From the NCBI GenBank assembly GCA_023249105.1, contig JAHFDG010000011.1, positions 98,337-162,336 on the forward strand: 64,000 nucleotides of DNA, given 5' to 3'. The stretch is from Candidatus Methanoperedens sp. (GTDB taxonomy: Archaea > Halobacteriota > Methanosarcinia > Methanosarcinales > Methanoperedenaceae). The position numbers and the translations under genes were made by a program. Shown in pieces: positions 62,202-64,000 of this stretch (position 1 is its first letter; every line of letters begins with the position of its first letter). The notes under the pieces are model-generated. The model saw nothing but the letters and a program-made list of their open reading frames with translations, was not told the origin of the DNA and ran no database searches.

Positions 62202-62722
62202 CAGGCACCGCCTACAATCAGGAATACAGGATTTTCAGGTTTGAGCATGGTGCCGCCTGAAAGCTCGTTTCCTCTTGATAATTGTATCTGTAATAATTCC
62301 TTGAAACTATTGTTTTTTTTCATAATATCCAGTGCAAGAGCAACGATTTCTATCCTGACAGCACTGACTACAAACCTTACTGGCGCTTTTTTATTCAATA
62401 TTTCAAGAACCCGCTCAATATTTTTGCTCCCGCCTATAAAAGCACAATCTATTTCTAAATTGCCAAGAACTAATGCCGCATTCCCTTTTAACACTGAGAC
62501 ATTATCTATTCCGCATTCTTTGAGATTCTCTGACGTTGCATGAACCGCCTCATCCCTGTCATCAATAGCGTAAACATGCTTCACCAATGGGGCGGCTGCT
62601 ATGGAGACAGAACCGCTCCCGCATCCTATGTCAGCAAACACATCCGTGGGTCTGGGAGCGAGTTTTGATAAAGCAACCGCTATTATTTCGGGCTGCGTGG
62701 GAGTTCCGCCTGGATAGAGCAT
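62201..62722 (-). CDS. cbiT: Cobalt-precorrin-6B C15-methyltransferase (decarboxylating) CbiT
   Basis: A 173-residue SAM methyltransferase from ATG 62722 (Y-P-G-G-T-P-T-Q-P-E-I), motif I D-I-G-C-G-S-G near 35. Methylates C15 and removes the C12 acetate carboxyl. First gene of the cbiT-cbiLF-cbiG-cbiH run. cbiE, cbiD, cbiJ and cbiA are not in the window. Confidence 0.9.
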   Translation of the reverse strand: MLYPGGTPTQPEIIAVALSKLAPRPTDVFADIGCGSGSVSIAAAPLVKHVYAIDDRDEAVHATSENLKECGIDNVSVLKGNAALVLGNLEIDCAFIGGSKNIERVLEILNKKAPVRFVVSAVRIEIVALALDIMKKNNSFKELLQIQLSRGNELSGGTMLKPENPVFLIVGGA

Positions 62723-63020
62723 TAATATCAACTCAAATAAAGTTGTGTTAAATCAATTTAATTTGATATAATGATTGCTGTTAAAACTGGAATTGTTTTA
62801 AGAGGGTTTTAAAGAATCTTGGAGAGAAGAGACGTTATGATTCGGGTTGGTATATTGAAACGGTCATAAAAAATGAATATTACAAAAAATTATACGCATC
62901 TTTTTTCAATCTATAAACGGTTCCATCAAACAGGAATTTAATTCGAATAAGAAGATATAACAAAAATTACTGCAAATTTTAAATAGCAAGAATGCATCAG
63001 AAGAAAAGAGGAAGAATTTT

Positions 63021-63206
63021 ATGGCAGAAATCAAAAAGGCGGAATCTGTAGGGAAAAATCAAACTCCAAAGACTTCAAATCCATTTGATGCTCAGGTAAA
63101 AGGTACAAAATTCAATGGTGGGGAATCAGTAGGGAAAAATCCTGTTCCAGCTACTCAAAATCCATTTAAAGACAAACCTATCAAAAAACCTGAACCTGTG
63201 AAGTGA
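63021..63206 (+). CDS. Small protein with two G-K-N-x-x-P-x-x-x-N-P-F repeats
   Basis: A 61-residue Lys/Pro-rich protein, likely disordered. The unit E-S-V-G-K-N-(x)2-P-(x)3-N-P-F occurs twice (about 9-23 and 36-49). AGGAAG upstream of the ATG. The next gene repeats the motif a third time. No known family. Confidence 0.6.
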   Translation: MAEIKKAESVGKNQTPKTSNPFDAQVKGTKFNGGESVGKNPVPATQNPFKDKPIKKPEPVK

Positions 63207-63210
63207 AATT

Positions 63211-63324
63211 ATGAAGAAAGAAAAATCTATTCCTGTAGAATTGGGAGAAAAGATAGGGAAAAATCCAAGACCCACATTAGATAATCCTTTCAAGAAAAAA
63301 GAACCTGAGAAAAAGACGAAATAG
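63211..63324 (+). CDS. Tiny protein with a G-K-N-P-R-P-x-x-x-N-P-F motif
   Basis: A 37-codon frame, ATG 63211 to TAG 63324, 4 nt after the preceding gene. It carries I-G-K-N-P-R-P-T-L-D-N-P-F (about 15-27) and Lys/Glu ends. Shared motif with its neighbour is the main evidence that it is real. Confidence 0.55.
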   Translation: MKKEKSIPVELGEKIGKNPRPTLDNPFKKKEPEKKTK

Positions 63325-63326
63325 AA

Positions 63327-63959
63327 ATGGAACTTCCATCAATCGATTCTTTAATCTTTGTATTACTTATAATATTACCTGGTTTCATAGTAATAAAGTT
63401 AAGCGACCGGATAATCGGAAGAAGTCCTTTTACAGATAATTTTGAAATAACAATATGGAGTGGCTTTATCTCTGTTATCTTATATGTTCTCACAACAAAA
63501 TTATATAATTACATATTTAATGGATTATATTTGGGGCGTTATCTTTTAATTTGGCTTATTTCTATAATTATTATTGTAGCTATTAGAATTTGCCTAATCA
63601 AATGGGATATTTTAGATAACATAAGAACTATATTATTTAAAAATGATAAAATAAAATATCAACCTCATAATTCTATATGGGATGCTATTATACCAGGTTA
63701 TTCAGAATACGTCATTGTTTATACTTCAGATGGATTAAAGTATGGTGGAAATATTCTGTTATTTTCTAAAGGAATTGGAAAAACTGGAAAAGATAATAAA
63801 GAAATCTTCTTAGAAAATCCAATAATTTTGAACGATACGAAATTAGAAGAATATGAAAAAAATTTAAAAGGAGTACTTTTACTAGTATATCAATTCCAAA
63901 TTAATATTACAATGACTCAATTCTTCCAGGCATTTCATCCATCTTGTATTTCCACTTGA
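63327..63959 (+). CDS. DUF6338-like membrane protein
   Basis: A 210-residue protein with a DUF6338-like start (L-I-F-V-L-L-I-I-L-P-G-F), about three membrane helices (5-25, 43-62, 70-95) and a cytosolic beta-rich part. Starts 2 nt after the tiny NPF protein, so the three genes form an operon. The last 15 residues look unlike the family end, so a truncation or frameshift near 63900 is possible. Confidence 0.65.
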   Translation: MELPSIDSLIFVLLIILPGFIVIKLSDRIIGRSPFTDNFEITIWSGFISVILYVLTTKLYNYIFNGLYLGRYLLIWLISIIIIVAIRICLIKWDILDNIRTILFKNDKIKYQPHNSIWDAIIPGYSEYVIVYTSDGLKYGGNILLFSKGIGKTGKDNKEIFLENPIILNDTKLEEYEKNLKGVLLLVYQFQINITMTQFFQAFHPSCIST

Positions 63960-64000
63960 AAATCACAGGCATTTTGTTGATATCATCAAGATATTGACAT

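Noticed and set aside
1..64000. tRNA, rRNA, insertion sequence or prophage genes
   Set aside because: I looked through the gaps for cloverleaf ends, conserved rRNA stretches, transposase motifs and terminal repeats and saw none. A covariance-model search would be more sensitive for tRNA and small RNA.

Overview
This 64 kb window is archaeal chromosome, most likely from the Methanosarcinales and possibly a 'Candidatus Methanoperedens' (ANME-2d) relative. Direct pointers are methenyl-tetrahydromethanopterin cyclohydrolase, a DUF2117 protein, an archaeal S10/spc ribosomal operon with eL32, eL19, eS4 and RNase P component 1, archaeal SepF, an LSm/eL37 pair, the ArvABC vesiculation set, a geranylgeranyl reductase and TATA-box promoters. 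The phasin-like protein and tungstate transporter fit Methanoperedens, but the genus is inference. I saw no rRNA, tRNA, CRISPR array, transposase or prophage.

Layout. 0.1-9 kb: a MNT/HEPN toxin-antitoxin pair behind twin operators, UbiB kinase with a phasin-like protein, radical SAM enzymes, EamA exporter, methionine aminopeptidase, small regulators and membrane proteins. 9-14 kb: surface proteins, a secreted thioredoxin, a metzincin-type protease and ThiI. 14.8-20.2 kb: Mch, a LUD protein, and a six-gene minus-strand operon joining TusA, an unrecognised Cys-rich protein, HypA, a U32 enzyme, a small Cys protein and a GDT1 transporter. 20.4-24.5 kb: membrane protein/roadblock pair, ModE-type regulator and tupABC with a likely operator. 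25.7-30.5 kb: RsmB-like methyltransferase, ZPR1, SepF and a PUA protein, divergent from LSm-eL37-purF. 30.5-40 kb: accessory region with zinc-ribbon membrane proteins, a Schlafen-type ATPase beside a methyltransferase remnant, arvABC, DUF2117 and two toxin-antitoxin-like pairs. 40.5-44.7 kb: MoaA/MoaD-like operon, DUF362 ferredoxin protein, ferredoxin plus geranylgeranyl reductase. 44.7-58 kb: SecY and the ribosomal operon, transcribed leftward. 58.3-62.7 kb: cobalamin genes cbiT, a cbiL-cbiF fusion, cbiG, cbiH, cbiC. 63-64 kb: two tiny NPF-motif proteins and a DUF6338 membrane protein.

Most notable finding. Five copies of a modular palindromic element sit exactly at start codons of map, a PUA protein, arvB, uL15 and eL19, always in the sense orientation. 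Each copy is one open reading frame of 36, 36, 52, 53 or 62 codons that begins with ATG AAA A(A/C)C TTT, ends with a terminal hairpin, and has its TGA stop overlapping the ATG of the host gene (ATGA). In the copies before map and eL19 its own ATG also overlaps the stop of the upstream gene. In four copies the terminal hairpin presents GAGGTG as an ideally spaced ribosome-binding site while burying the start codon in a 10-bp stem. Internal hairpins differ in sequence but keep pairing. I read this as a family of translationally transparent mobile elements, or a cis-regulatory leader-peptide system, and I do not know of a description of it.
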